Below are positions 44,488 to 54,020 of a stretch of 64,000 nt of DNA, one piece after another; within the stretch, counting starts at the first letter, position 1; the number at the start of each line of letters is the position of its first letter. Below the pieces are notes generated by a model that was not told the DNA's origin, did not search any database, and saw nothing but the letters and a program-made list of their open reading frames with translations. Made by a program: the position numbers and the translations under genes. The DNA lies in NCBI GenBank assembly GCA_000474255.1, contig BATO01000017.1:1-64000 (forward strand), in the 5' to 3' direction. This DNA is from Aquipseudomonas alcaligenes MRY13-0052 (GTDB lineage: Bacteria > Pseudomonadota > Gammaproteobacteria > Pseudomonadales > Pseudomonadaceae).

Positions 44488-46263
44488 TTACTCGGCCTTG
44501 GGCTGTTCGCGCAGGCGGATGTGCAGTTCGCGCAGTGCCTTGCCATCCACGCTGCCCGGAGCCTGGGTCATGACGTCGCCGGCGCTCTGGGTTTTCGGGA
44601 AGGCGATCACTTCGCGGATCGACGCAGCACCGGTCATCAGCATGACCAGGCGATCCAGGCCGAAGGCCAGGCCACCGTGCGGCGGAGCACCGTACTTCAG
44701 CGCATCGAGGAGGAAGCCGAACTTCTCTTCCTGCTCGGCATCGTCGATGCCCAGCACGCGGAACACGGCCTGCTGCATGGCCTTGTCGTGGATACGGATG
44801 GAGCCGCCGCCCAGTTCGGTGCCGTTGAGCACCATGTCATAGGCACGGGACAGCTTGCCGGCCGGGTTGGCCTCCAGCTCTTCCGGGCTGCACTTGGGCG
44901 CAGTGAACGGGTGGTGCAGGGAGGTGAGGCTGCCGTCGTCGTTCTCTTCGAACATCGGGAAGTCGACGACCCACATCGGCGCCCATTCCTTGGTGAGCAG
45001 GTTGAGGTCATGGCCGACCTTGATGCGCAGGGCACCCAGGGCGTCGCAGACGACCTTGGCCTTGTCGGCACCGAAGAACACGATGTCGCCATCGACCGCA
45101 CCGACGCGATCGAGGATCACGTTGAGGTTCGGCTCGGCGATATTCTTGACGATCGGCGACTGCAGGCCGTCGATACCGTTGGCGCGCTCGTTGACCTTGA
45201 TGTAGGCCAGGCCCTTGGCACCGTAGATGCCGACGAACTTGGTGTAGTCGTCGATCTGCTTGCGCGGCATGCTCGCCCCGCCCGGAACGCGCAGTGCGGC
45301 AACGCGGCCTTTCGGATCGTTGGCCGGGCCGGAGAAGACCTTGAATTCAACGTCTTTCAACTGGTCGGCAACGTCCACCAGTTCCAGCGGGATGCGCAGG
45401 TCGGGCTTGTCCGAGCCGTAGCGGCGCATGGCTTCTTCGAAGGGCATGTGCGGGAACTCGTCGAACTCGACGTCGAGGACTTCCTTGAACAGCTGGCGAA
45501 CCATCTTCTCGGTGATGGCGATGATGTCGCTCTCGTCGAGGAAGCTGGTTTCGATGTCGATCTGGGTGAATTCCGGCTGACGGTCGGCACGCAGGTCTTC
45601 GTCGCGGAAGCATTTGGCGATCTGGTAGTAGCGATCGAAGCCGGCAACCATCAGCAGCTGCTTGAACAGCTGCGGCGATTGCGGCAGGGCGAAGAAGTTG
45701 CCCGGGTAGGTGCGGCTCGGCACCAGGTAGTCACGCGCGCCTTCCGGAGTCGGGCGACCGAGGATCGGCGTCTCGACGTCGAGGAAGCCGTTCTCGTCCA
45801 GGTAGCGGCGGATGCTGCTGGTGATGCGCGCACGCAGCTTCAGCTTGGCGGCCATTTCCGGGCGACGCAGGTCGATGAAGCGGTAGCGCAGGCGGGTCTC
45901 TTCGCCCACGTCGGAGTATTCGTCCAGCGGGAAGGGCGGGGTCTCGGCCTGGTTGAGGACTTCGAGCTCATAGCCCAGCACTTCGATACCGCCGGACGCC
46001 ATGTTGGCGTTGACCGCACCGGCCGGGCGCGGACGCACCTTGCCGGTCACCTTGACGACGTACTCGCTGCGCACGCGGTCAGCCTTGGCGAAGGTCTCGG
46101 CGCGATCCGGGTCGAACACCACCTGGGCCAGGCCTTCACGATCACGGATATCGAGGAAGATGACCCCGCCATGGTCGCGGCGACGGTGGACCCAGCCGCA
46201 AAGGGTGATTTCCTGGCCGTCCAGGCTCTCGTTCAGTTGGCCGCAATAGTGGCTGCGCATCAT
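44488..46263 (-). CDS. aspS: Aspartate-tRNA ligase (probably non-discriminating)
   Basis: This 591-residue class II synthetase has the N-terminal anticodon-binding OB domain (residues 1-110), the catalytic core with motif 2 [18 protein letters not shown] and motif 3 [12 protein letters not shown], and the bacterial GAD insertion (about 300-420). It closely matches P. aeruginosa AspRS, which is known to charge both tRNA-Asp and tRNA-Asn for amidation by GatCAB. Adjacent ATG codons at 46263 and 46260 both work; the first gives the known MMRSHYC start. Confidence 0.97.
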   Translation of the reverse strand: MMRSHYCGQLNESLDGQEITLCGWVHRRRDHGGVIFLDIRDREGLAQVVFDPDRAETFAKADRVRSEYVVKVTGKVRPRPAGAVNANMASGGIEVLGYELEVLNQAETPPFPLDEYSDVGEETRLRYRFIDLRRPEMAAKLKLRARITSSIRRYLDENGFLDVETPILGRPTPEGARDYLVPSRTYPGNFFALPQSPQLFKQLLMVAGFDRYYQIAKCFRDEDLRADRQPEFTQIDIETSFLDESDIIAITEKMVRQLFKEVLDVEFDEFPHMPFEEAMRRYGSDKPDLRIPLELVDVADQLKDVEFKVFSGPANDPKGRVAALRVPGGASMPRKQIDDYTKFVGIYGAKGLAYIKVNERANGIDGLQSPIVKNIAEPNLNVILDRVGAVDGDIVFFGADKAKVVCDALGALRIKVGHDLNLLTKEWAPMWVVDFPMFEENDDGSLTSLHHPFTAPKCSPEELEANPAGKLSRAYDMVLNGTELGGGSIRIHDKAMQQAVFRVLGIDDAEQEEKFGFLLDALKYGAPPHGGLAFGLDRLVMLMTGAASIREVIAFPKTQSAGDVMTQAPGSVDGKALRELHIRLREQPKAE

Positions 46264-46404
46264 GGTCGTGTTTCGCTTCTCTTGAGTCTTGAATTCGTCG
46301 GGCCGCCAGTGTGCGTGCCGTCGATGACCGCGAACGGGCTGCGAATCGCCGCCGGGCATCGGGACCACACTGCCGCTGGCCAGGGACCGGTGGCAAAGGG
46401 GCGG

Positions 46405-46410
46405 ATTATA
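46405..46410 (-). promoter_or_regulatory. Possible -10 box for aspS
   Basis: The minus strand carries an exact TATAAT in an AT-rich run 142 bases upstream of aspS. A good -35 box at 16-18 bases is not visible, so only the -10 element is claimed. Confidence 0.35.
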
Positions 46411-46488
46411 TATGGTTAATCGACACCGCGCAGCCGCCCGCCGGAAGCCTTTCTATACTGAAGGGCCCAAGCCGGTGGAGGACCATCC

Positions 46489-47595
46489 ATGGCCACGCCT
46501 CGCCCCGTCGACATCACCACGGACCTGCTGGACGACTTCCGCCAGGAGACACGTGAGCAGTTCTCCCGCTGCGAGCACCTGCTGATCGAACTCGAGCGCC
46601 ATCCCGATGACGACGAGCGCCTGCGCGAGCTGTTCCGCCTGGTGCACACGCTCAAGGGCAACCTCGGCTACGTCGGGCTGGACCGGCTGAACACCCTGCC
46701 CCAGGCCCTGGAGGATGTGCTCGCCCAATTGCGCGAAGGCACCCTGGTGTTCGACAGCCTGCTGGGCGACATCCTCCTGCTGCTGCAGGACCGCCTGCGC
46801 CTGCAGATCGAACAGGCGCTGAAGGGCGACACCCGCGAGCCGGAGGACATCCGCTCACTGAGCAAAGCCCTCAAGGCACTGGCCAATGCCCCCGAACAGC
46901 GCCAGGCGGAACTGCGCAGCGCGCTGCTGCATCGCCTGGACCCGAGCACGCGCCTGCTGCCCCCCGAACCCGAAGCGAAGAACACTGGCCCCCTGGCCCG
47001 CCACGGCCTGGAAGACGAACCCGACCTGCGGTTCTTCGCCGAGCTGATGCTGGCGGCGGAGAACCGCTCGCGCTTCTGGCTGGGCCGTGGCCAGCGCCAG
47101 CTGGAACTCGCCCTGGCGATGAACGAGCGCGCCGGGCGCCCCGTATCGCCCCGCCAGTTGGCCGCAGCCGTGTGCCTGCACGACCTGGGCATGGCGCTGC
47201 TACCGCTGGAGCTGCTGCACAAGCAGGAGCCACTCAACCATGACGAGCGCCGGCGCATGCAATCCCACCCGCGCATGGGGGCGGAACTGCTCAAGCGCAT
47301 GCCGCAATGGGAAGACGCCGCCGAGATCATCCTGCAGCACCAGGAGCACGCCGACGGCAGCGGCTACCCCAAGGGCCTGCATGAAACGGAGATCAGCCCC
47401 GGCGCACTGATCCTCGACATCGTCGACACCTTCGACGCCCGCACCCATGAGCGCGCCCACCAGACACTGAGCAAACGCCCACTGCTGCGCGCCATCCTGG
47501 AGATCAACGGCCTCGGCGGCAGCCAGTTCAGCGCCTACTGGGTCAATATGTTCAACCTCTGCCTGCAGGAAGACCCCGCCCTCGCCCACCTTTGA
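46489..47595 (+). CDS. HPt domain fused to an HD-GYP-like domain
   Basis: This 368-residue protein has an N-terminal histidine phosphotransfer domain (residues 10-115; His53 in LVHTLKGNLG is the likely phospho-acceptor) and a C-terminal HD-GYP-like domain (about 175-350) with HD at 231-232, His260 and DGSGYP at 289-294. The canonical HHE before DGSGYP reads HQE (284-286), so one metal ligand may be lost. It could be a cyclic-di-GMP phosphodiesterase or receptor controlled by phosphorelay. GGAGGA precedes the ATG. No kinase is adjacent. Confidence 0.82.
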   Translation: MATPRPVDITTDLLDDFRQETREQFSRCEHLLIELERHPDDDERLRELFRLVHTLKGNLGYVGLDRLNTLPQALEDVLAQLREGTLVFDSLLGDILLLLQDRLRLQIEQALKGDTREPEDIRSLSKALKALANAPEQRQAELRSALLHRLDPSTRLLPPEPEAKNTGPLARHGLEDEPDLRFFAELMLAAENRSRFWLGRGQRQLELALAMNERAGRPVSPRQLAAAVCLHDLGMALLPLELLHKQEPLNHDERRRMQSHPRMGAELLKRMPQWEDAAEIILQHQEHADGSGYPKGLHETEISPGALILDIVDTFDARTHERAHQTLSKRPLLRAILEINGLGGSQFSAYWVNMFNLCLQEDPALAHL

Positions 47596-47680
47596 TTCGG
47601 TTGTCGCCCCCTCGCCCCCTGACTAAGCTGCCCACGCAGCCCGGCCACCCGTAACGGGGCAGAACCAACAAGGAGTCCAG

Positions 47681-48499
47681 ATGCAGGCGCTAGCAGGGAA
47701 AGTCGCAGTGGTGACGGGAGCAGGATCAGGCATCGGCCGCGCACTGGCTCACCAACTGGCCGCCGAAGGCTGCCACCTGGCGCTGGCCGACCTCGACCGG
47801 GAAAACCTCAGCCAGGTGGCCAGTGAACTGCAACGCGACGGGCTGAAGATCACCACCCACCCGCTGGATGTCGCCGAACGCGCGGCTGTCTACGCCTTCG
47901 CCGACGAGGTGCTGGCCGCCCACGGCAGCGTGCAACTGGTGATCAACAATGCCGGCGTCGCCCTTTCGCAAACGATCGCGGAGCTGCGCTACGACGACTT
48001 CGAATGGATCATGAACATCAACTTCTGGGGCGTGGTACACGGCACCAAGGCCTTCCTGCCGCACCTGCTGAAGAACAACGAAGGGCAGATCGTCAACGTC
48101 TCCAGCATTTTCGGCATCATCAGCCTGCCCACCCAGGGCGCCTACAACGCCAGCAAGTTCGCCGTCCGCGGCTTCACCGAGGCCCTGCGCCAGGAGCTGG
48201 CGCACACGGGAGTGAAAGCCGCCTGCGTGCACCCCGGCGGCATCCGCACCAATATCGCCAAGGCCGCACGCTTCTACCAGGGGCCCGACGGCCGCCAGGA
48301 CGCCGCCCGTGCAGCAGCGCAGTTCGACAAGGTGGCCCGCACCACACCCGACGAAGCCGCCCGGGTGATACTCGACGGCATTCGTCGGCAGCACCCGCGC
48401 ATCCTGATCGGCGCCGACGCCCGCCTGCTCGACCGCATCCAGCGGCTGCTGCCGGCCAGCTACCCGCGAATCCTGGCGAAACTGCTCGGTCGTCGCTGA
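47681..48499 (+). CDS. Short-chain dehydrogenase/reductase
   Basis: This 272-residue classical SDR has the nucleotide-binding TGAGSGIG (about residues 12-19), the NNAG motif, catalytic Ser in NVSSIFG and the Y-x3-K pair in AYNASKFAVRG (about 155-159). Asp at the end of the second beta strand (LADLD) favours NAD(H). The C-terminal extension (residues 200-272, basic with AAQFDKVARTTPDEAARVILDGI) is seen in SDRs linked to lipid metabolism. The substrate is unknown. AAGGAGT is seven bases upstream of the ATG. Confidence 0.88.
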   Translation: MQALAGKVAVVTGAGSGIGRALAHQLAAEGCHLALADLDRENLSQVASELQRDGLKITTHPLDVAERAAVYAFADEVLAAHGSVQLVINNAGVALSQTIAELRYDDFEWIMNINFWGVVHGTKAFLPHLLKNNEGQIVNVSSIFGIISLPTQGAYNASKFAVRGFTEALRQELAHTGVKAACVHPGGIRTNIAKAARFYQGPDGRQDAARAAAQFDKVARTTPDEAARVILDGIRRQHPRILIGADARLLDRIQRLLPASYPRILAKLLGRR

Positions 48500-48633
48500 C
48501 GTTATCGACGGCCGATAGCCTCTACGCATCGCAACGATTGATATAAGCCAAGGCAGACCATGGGGCGCTCTATGCTAGGCTCTGCCGCATCACGGGCCCT
48601 AGCCAGGCCCTGGCCACTGAGAGGAGTAAAGGC

Positions 48634-49104
48634 ATGGAAATCAATATCGGAATCGCCGAACAGGATCGCGCAGCTATCGCCGAGGGCCTGTCCCGCTTGC
48701 TGGCGGACACCTACACCCTCTACCTCAAGACCCACAACTTCCACTGGAACGTCACCGGGCCGATGTTCAACACCCTGCACCTGATGTTCGAAGGGCAGTA
48801 CACCGAACTGGCACTGGCCGTGGACTCCATCGCCGAGCGCATTCGCGCCCTGGGCTTCCCGGCACCAGGCACCTACGCCTCTTATGCGCGCCTGTCGTCG
48901 ATCAAGGAAGAAGAAGGCGTACCCGCTTCCGAAGACATGATCCGCCAACTGGTGCAGGGCCAGGAAGCCGTTGTACGCACCGCCCGCGGCATCTTCCCGC
49001 TGCTGGACAAGGTCAGCGACGAGCCGACCGCCGACCTGCTGACCCAGCGCATGCAGGTCCATGAAAAGACCGCCTGGATGCTGCGCAGCCTGCTCGCCAA
49101 CTGA
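48634..49104 (+). CDS. dps: Dps family DNA-protection/ferritin-like protein
   Basis: This 156-residue protein has the Dps four-helix fold with the intersubunit ferroxidase residues: [12 protein letters not shown] (first helix) and the later [11 protein letters not shown] acidic segment. Dps stores iron using hydrogen peroxide and coats DNA in starvation or oxidative stress. The GAGAGGAG ribosome site six bases before the ATG is strong. It lies between the SDR gene and the broken GGDEF gene and ends at a terminator. Confidence 0.93.
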   Translation: MEINIGIAEQDRAAIAEGLSRLLADTYTLYLKTHNFHWNVTGPMFNTLHLMFEGQYTELALAVDSIAERIRALGFPAPGTYASYARLSSIKEEEGVPASEDMIRQLVQGQEAVVRTARGIFPLLDKVSDEPTADLLTQRMQVHEKTAWMLRSLLAN

Positions 49105-49122
49105 TCACGGAAAATCTCCAGC

Positions 49123-49146
49123 AAAGGCCCGGTTCTCCGGGCCTTT
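49123..49146 (+). terminator. Terminator of dps
   Basis: A perfect 10-bp AAAGGCCCGG/CCGGGCCTTT stem with a four-base loop lies 18 bases after the dps stop codon. The T tract is limited to the three Ts ending the stem. Confidence 0.7.
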
Positions 49147-49209
49147 AGCTATGCGCAAAAGCCTGCCTGAACTATGCTCTGGCAATCCGCTCCCGACACA
49201 GTGACGCGA

Positions 49210-50276
49210 ATGAGTCAGCCGCCGAAAACACCCCTGCTCATCGAGCTGTTCCCCGAAGAAACCCGCGAAGCAGCCGAGTTGCTCAAGCAGGCGGTACCCC
49301 TCATGGTGCGCCACGACATTCCGCCGAATCCGGTGCACTACGCCCTCTGGTACACCTATAGCAAAGGCCTGGAGCCCGACCTCAACCGGCGCCTCGACAA
49401 GATCGTCAAGGACTTCGACAGTTTTCCCCCGGAATCCGCGATCAAGCTGTACCGCGACTACATCATCCGTGGCGAGCTGGACGCCGCCCGCGCCGGGCAA
49501 CAGCAGGTCATCGAACTGGTGGATGACATCGAATCCGGCGTTACCCGCAGCGTTGTCGGCAGCACCGCCTACCAGCACAGCCTGACCCTCGGCCTCGCCG
49601 CCCTGCACGACCCGATCATCGACGACCTGCCCGGTGTCCTTGGCGAGCTGCAACAGAGCACCCAATTGATGCAAGAGCAGCAGGAACAGTTCCTCTATCG
49701 ACTGCGCGCCGCCCAATCGGAGATCCAGAACCTGCGCAACCAACTGGAAAAAGCCCAGATGGCCGCCACCCTGGACAGCCTCACCCAGGTGTTCAACCGC
49801 CACGCCTTCACCCGCCTGCTGGAACAGGCACTGGCCAACAGCCACGACGGGCTGGCCCTGGTGATGCTGGATATCGACCACTTCAAGCAGTTCAACGATC
49901 ACTTCGGCCACCCCCTGGGTGACCGGGTGCTGCAGCACGTCGGCCAGTTGCTCCGCGAACTGCTCCCCCCCGTGCCATGGCGGCCCGCTATGGCGGCGAA
50001 GAGTTCTGCGTAGTACTGCGGGACTGCTACGACCTGGCCACCGCTCACCAATTCGCCGAAAACCTGCGCCTGAAGTTCCAGTCGCTACGGGTCAAGGTGC
50101 GCCGTACCGACCAGGTCCTCGACACCATCACCGCCAGCTTCGGCCTGGCCCTGGCAGAGCCCGGCGACAACCTGGAAAGCCTGCTCACCCGGGCGGACGA
50201 CGCCCTCTACCAGGCCAAGCGCAACGGCCGCAATCAGGTCCACCCCCAGGCCCCGGAAGCGGCGCTAACCGCTTGA
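49210..50276 (+). pseudogene. GGDEF diguanylate cyclase gene with a one-base frameshift
   Basis: The first frame (49210-50013) encodes an N-terminal helical sensing region (residues 1-150), a coiled coil and the first half of a GGDEF domain (SLTQVFNRHAF, MLDIDHFKQFNDHFGH). It then runs into an unrelated tail. The second half (ARYGGEEFCVVLRD to GRNQVH) continues in another frame to 50276. Adding one C in the seven-C run at about 49975 restores LLPPRAMAARYGGEEF. The gene is broken as read, by true mutation, phase variation or an assembly slip; the active-site loop is otherwise intact. Confidence 0.85.
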
Positions 50277-50435
50277 TTTGAGTAGCCCTCCTCTTTGCTG
50301 TTAAATACGGCCCGGTGCTCCCGGCCTCAAGTTGCCGAGGCCCGGAAACGACCCCCAGATCAGCCTTCCGTAAACCGGAACCGCTGCCCGGATGGTCCTT
50401 CCGACGCGAGCGTTATCAAGGTGAGTCCATTGAAT

Positions 50436-51038
50436 ATGTTGAAGATCGTCCATCTGCTGACGGGCGCTGCTGCGCTCCTGTTGTCCTTCGTCCCTAGCCT
50501 GCGCACCGACGCCCTGCCCTACCTGCAACAACCCGATGCCCTTTATCTGGCACTGCTCGGCCTGCTCAACCTGCTGCTCGCGCCCGTCGTACCGGCCTGG
50601 GCCAAGGGCCTGCGCAACCAATTGCAAGGCGTCGTCTCCGCCCTGCTGGTCCTGGCCGTGGTCCTGCAGACCCTGAACCTGCTCGCGCCGCTGTCCACCA
50701 TCGGCAACCAGCCGGCCATCCTCCTCAGCCTGCTGACCGCCATCGCCGCCGTGCTGCTTCACCTGGCGATCAACCTGCGCAAGGTCACCCAGGCCGTCCC
50801 CCTGCCCCAGGACATGTCCAACCGCGAGACCGGCACGGTCAAGTGGTTCAACACCTCCAAGGGCTTCGGCTTCATCTCCCGCGACTCGGGCGATGACATC
50901 TTCGTGCACTTCCGCGCCATCCGCGGCGAAGGCCACCGCGTCCTGATCGAAGGGCAGCGCGTCGAGTTCTCCGTCATGCAACGCGACAAGGGCCTGCAAG
51001 CCGAAGACGTTATCGCCGCACTGCCTGGCCGCCGCTAA
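50436..51038 (+). CDS. Membrane protein with a C-terminal cold-shock domain
   Basis: This 200-residue protein has three or four membrane helices (residues about 5-120) followed by a complete cold-shock domain (about 130-195) with both RNA-binding motifs, KGFGFI and DIFVHF. Cold-shock domains are usually free-standing; here the domain is tethered to the membrane. I recall a similarly arranged gene at this place in P. aeruginosa. A TTG at 50430 or GTG at 50421 could be earlier starts; ATG at 50436 with AAGGTGAG about ten bases upstream is chosen. Confidence 0.78.
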   Translation: MLKIVHLLTGAAALLLSFVPSLRTDALPYLQQPDALYLALLGLLNLLLAPVVPAWAKGLRNQLQGVVSALLVLAVVLQTLNLLAPLSTIGNQPAILLSLLTAIAAVLLHLAINLRKVTQAVPLPQDMSNRETGTVKWFNTSKGFGFISRDSGDDIFVHFRAIRGEGHRVLIEGQRVEFSVMQRDKGLQAEDVIAALPGRR

Positions 51039-51052
51039 GCCAGCCACCAAAG

Positions 51053-51079
51053 AAAAGCCCGCCAGATGGCGGGCTTTTT
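51053..51079 (+). terminator. Terminator of the cold-shock protein gene
   Basis: AAAAGCCCGCC-AGAT-GGCGGGCTTTTT is a textbook hairpin with T tail, 15 bases after the stop codon. It can also act on the convergent slyX gene. Confidence 0.85.
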
Positions 51080-51091
51080 CATTCACTCGAT

Positions 51092-51301
51092 TCAATAGTG
51101 GGGGGGCGGCACGTCGTCATCACCACCGCCACCAAACTGCCCGATCAGTTCCTCCTGGCGCTTGGCCAAGGCAGCCAGTTGCAGCTGCAAACGCTCCACG
51201 ACCCGCTGCTGCATGACCAGCACATCGTTGAGCGCCTGGATGGTGTCGTCCTGGAACGCCAGGCGGGTTTCCAGTTCGTTGATGCGCTCCTCAAGGCTCA
51301 T
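51092..51301 (-). CDS. slyX: SlyX family protein
   Basis: This 69-residue protein is almost wholly coiled coil ([30 protein letters not shown]) with a flexible end finishing DDDVPPPHY, the typical SlyX C-terminus. Its role is unknown; the name comes from lysis suppression in E. coli. The ATG overlaps the stop of the HIT gene (ATGA), so it is translated with it. The normal family length is about 70 residues. Confidence 0.92.
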   Translation of the reverse strand: MSLEERINELETRLAFQDDTIQALNDVLVMQQRVVERLQLQLAALAKRQEELIGQFGGGGDDDVPPPHY

Positions 51302-51729
51302 GGCTGAACCTCAGCGAAACGGAAATCATCGGTAAGCACCAGGCGCAGCTTGGCCATCACCTCGTCGACTTGCTCCGCCGTATAGGGCTGCGCTGGATGC
51401 CGCCCCCACACCGGAGCGGGCCAGGCAGCATCTTCACGACGACGCGCGATCACATGCATATGCAGTTGGCTGACCACGTTGCCCAGGGTGGCGACGTTCA
51501 TCTTGTCGGCGCCGAAGCTGTCCTTGAGCACCTCCGCCAAGCGAGTGGTTTCGCTCCACAGGCGCAGTTGGTCATCAGCATCGAGCTGGAACAGCTCGCT
51601 GACGTCCTCACGACGGGGCACGAGAATGAACCAGGGGTAGTGCACGTCATTCATCAGTAGCAGACGGCACAGTGGGAAATCTCCGACCTGCAGGCAATCC
51701 TGCTGCAGTCTCTGATCCAGGGCGAACAT
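51298..51729 (-). CDS. HIT family nucleotide-binding protein
   Basis: This 143-residue protein has the HIT fold, beginning LDQRLQQDC and containing [14 protein letters not shown]. The first histidine of the triad is replaced by glutamine (QLHMHV), leaving the last two, including the likely nucleophile; such variants are usual for this branch. It probably hydrolyses a nucleotide conjugate such as an AMP-lysine or dinucleotide; the substrate is unknown. It is upstream of slyX, a pairing I recall from other pseudomonads. Confidence 0.88.
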   Translation of the reverse strand: MFALDQRLQQDCLQVGDFPLCRLLLMNDVHYPWFILVPRREDVSELFQLDADDQLRLWSETTRLAEVLKDSFGADKMNVATLGNVVSQLHMHVIARRREDAAWPAPVWGRHPAQPYTAEQVDEVMAKLRLVLTDDFRFAEVQP

Positions 51730-52544
51730 AACGACCTCTCCTGTTCTTCCGGGTGTAACCCAAGCTTAATCCCGCCCCGGCGACAGACAAAACAGCGCGA
51801 GACAGGAAACGGCGCGCAGGATACCCAAGGAAAGATTCCGGCGGAACCGTAAGCCCTTCTATATAAGGAGGCGCACGCATGCTGGCGCCCTGCGTCCTGA
51901 AAGTGCGCAGCGGTTACCGCAACGCACCAAAATCGCACACAGAGTCAAAGACCGTTACCCCACGCCACACTCGCCCCATCACGGGGCATGGCCCTAGCGA
52001 AGCCAACGCCACACCGCAACCCCCGGAAAGCATGAGAACACCCGCCATCCCCCAGGCTGACAGGCTGCACGGCAGAGCCGCCGGGCAACACCGGCCCGCC
52101 CCGAACGAGCCATCCGCCACACTGCGGCAAAATTTCCAGGCAGAGGACCCACTTTGAGCACGCTTGTTGCTTTAGAGGGAACAAGGTCGTAGCAGGCACC
52201 CGCAAGTGCCCGTACCCCGCCTTCGAAGTGCCGGCAACAGGCTGTCAAACAGCCATCAGCAGCGTGCAGTGAATGTAGGACGGAAGTGCAGGCTTAGTTG
52301 TGCTAAGTGCCCGCCCAGACCGCATAAAAATACGAAACGAAGGGATTGCAAGGCGAAAACTACGAATATGCGACATGCTCACACTGAATTTGCGACATGG
52401 CCGTGAAGAATTCGTAAGGAATAGAGTTGAACTATCGCCAACATAGACGTCGTGCTATAAGTTAGCGCCGACACAAAAAGAAAGAACCGCCTTCAACATA
52501 TAAGAAAGCGGCGAGAATCTTCAAAAACCAAAGGAGCAATCACA
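51730..52544. other. Long intergenic region upstream of oprD
   Basis: The 815 bases hold no gene I can support well. A 92-codon frame at 51879-52157 (plus strand) has a strong AAGGAGG ribosome site but a low-complexity proline/histidine-rich product, so it is doubtful. The 52200-52540 part is AT-rich and carries a palindrome (TTAGTTGTGCTAA near 52295), two 14-base direct repeats (52364-52399) and TATAAG-like sequence near 52455, so it likely contains the oprD promoter and a long leader. Confidence 0.45.
52364..52399 (+). repeat. Tandem 14-base direct repeat upstream of oprD
   Basis: GAATATGCGACATG (52364-52377) and GAATTTGCGACATG (52386-52399) differ at one base and start 22 bases apart, two helical turns, so both would face the same side of the DNA. 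This is the usual geometry of an activator site such as those used by AraC-type regulators. Confidence 0.6.
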
Positions 52545-53903
52545 ATGCAAGTGATGAAGTGGAGCGCACTGGCCCTGGCCGTGACCGCCGGTACCACCCA
52601 ACTGGCATTCGCCAGCGCCCAGGACGAATCCAAGGGCTTCGTTGAAGACAGCAAGCTGTCCGTTCTGAACAAGAACTACGCCTTCTACCGCGACTTCCGC
52701 AACAATGGCGTAAACAACGGCGGCAGTGCTACCAATCAGAACTACCGTAACGAGTGGGCCCACGGCATCCTCGCCAACTACCAGTCGGGTTATACCCAAG
52801 GTACCGTCGGCTTCGGCGTCGATGCTCACGGCGCGCTGGGCATCAAGCTCAACAGCGGGGGTGGCACCTCCGGTACCGGCCTGATGCCGATCGGCAGCGA
52901 CGGCAAGGCTCAAGACGATTACTCCTACGCTGGCGGTGCTGTAAAAGTTCGCGTATCCAACACCGAACTGAAATACGGCAACCTGATTCCGACTGCTCCA
53001 GTTTTTGCTACTGGCACGGCTCGCCTGTTCCCCGGCTCCGCTGAAGGCTTCCAGATCCTCAGCAGCGAGCTCGAAGGCCTGACCCTCGACGCCGGCCACT
53101 TCACCTCGATTCGTGACGGCAGCCTGTCTACCAACAAAGACGGCGACATCACCCTGGCTTATGGCGGCGCAATCGACGCTAAGAGCGCGGATTACGTAGG
53201 TGGCACTTACGCAATCTCTGATCAGCTGTCCGTTAGCCTTTACGGTGCAGAGCTGGAAGATATCTATCGCCAGTACTACGCCAACGCCAACTACAGCATC
53301 CCCCTGTCTGATGACCAGGCTCTGGGCTTCGACTTCAACATCTACCGCACCCTCGACGAAGGCCAGTCGAAAGCTGGCGAGATCGAGAACACTGCATTCT
53401 CCCTCGCAGCCTCTTACTCGATCGGCGCTCACAAGCTGACCCTTGCTCACCAGCGCGTTAATGGCGACGAGCCGTTCGATTACATCGGCATGGATGGCGG
53501 CAACTCTGGCGACTCCATCTTCCTGGCCAACTCCGTGCAGTACTCCGACTTCAACGCCCCGGGCGAGAAGTCCTGGCAACTGCGCTATGACCTGAACATG
53601 GCCACCCTTGGCGTTCCGGGCCTGAGCTTCATGGCTCGCTACATCACCGGTTCCGATGCAGACGGCACCAAAGCCGATCCGAATGGCGCCTACGCTGGTG
53701 CGTTCGGTGAAGACGGCAAAGAGTGGGAACGCAACCTGGAAGCCAAGTACGTAGTCCAGGACGGCCCGGCCAAGGACCTTTCTGTCCGCATCCGTCACTC
53801 CACCTGGCGAGCCAACAACGACATGGGCGGCTTCTACTCTAGCGGCAGCAGCGCTGTGGACGAAGTTCGCGTCATCACCGAGTACCCGCTGGACATCCTG
53901 TAA
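52545..53903 (+). CDS. oprD: OprD family outer membrane porin
   Basis: This 452-residue protein has a signal peptide (about 24 residues, ending FASAQ) and an 18-strand OprD barrel ending in the family end VITEYPLDIL. It shares long runs with P. aeruginosa OprD, such as SLYGAELEDIYRQYY and SIFLANSVQYSDFN. OprD admits basic amino acids and carbapenems, but loops differ here, so its permeability is not predictable. GGAG sits ten bases upstream of the ATG. A terminator follows the stop. Confidence 0.93.
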   Translation: MQVMKWSALALAVTAGTTQLAFASAQDESKGFVEDSKLSVLNKNYAFYRDFRNNGVNNGGSATNQNYRNEWAHGILANYQSGYTQGTVGFGVDAHGALGIKLNSGGGTSGTGLMPIGSDGKAQDDYSYAGGAVKVRVSNTELKYGNLIPTAPVFATGTARLFPGSAEGFQILSSELEGLTLDAGHFTSIRDGSLSTNKDGDITLAYGGAIDAKSADYVGGTYAISDQLSVSLYGAELEDIYRQYYANANYSIPLSDDQALGFDFNIYRTLDEGQSKAGEIENTAFSLAASYSIGAHKLTLAHQRVNGDEPFDYIGMDGGNSGDSIFLANSVQYSDFNAPGEKSWQLRYDLNMATLGVPGLSFMARYITGSDADGTKADPNGAYAGAFGEDGKEWERNLEAKYVVQDGPAKDLSVRIRHSTWRANNDMGGFYSSGSSAVDEVRVITEYPLDIL

Positions 53904-53929
53904 CACAGGCCCAGCTGTTACTTCGATAC

Positions 53930-53959
53930 AAAAGAGCCCGGCTTATGCCGGGCTCTTTC
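53930..53959 (+). terminator. Terminator of oprD
   Basis: An AAAGAGCCCGGC/GCCGGGCTCTTT stem of 12 bp with a four-base loop is followed by CTTTA, 27 bases after the oprD stop codon. Confidence 0.8.
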
Positions 53960-54020
53960 TTTATATAGATGTATACATACGGAGTTGATTGTTATTACCA
54001 ACTAAAAGTTGTCGCCTCAG

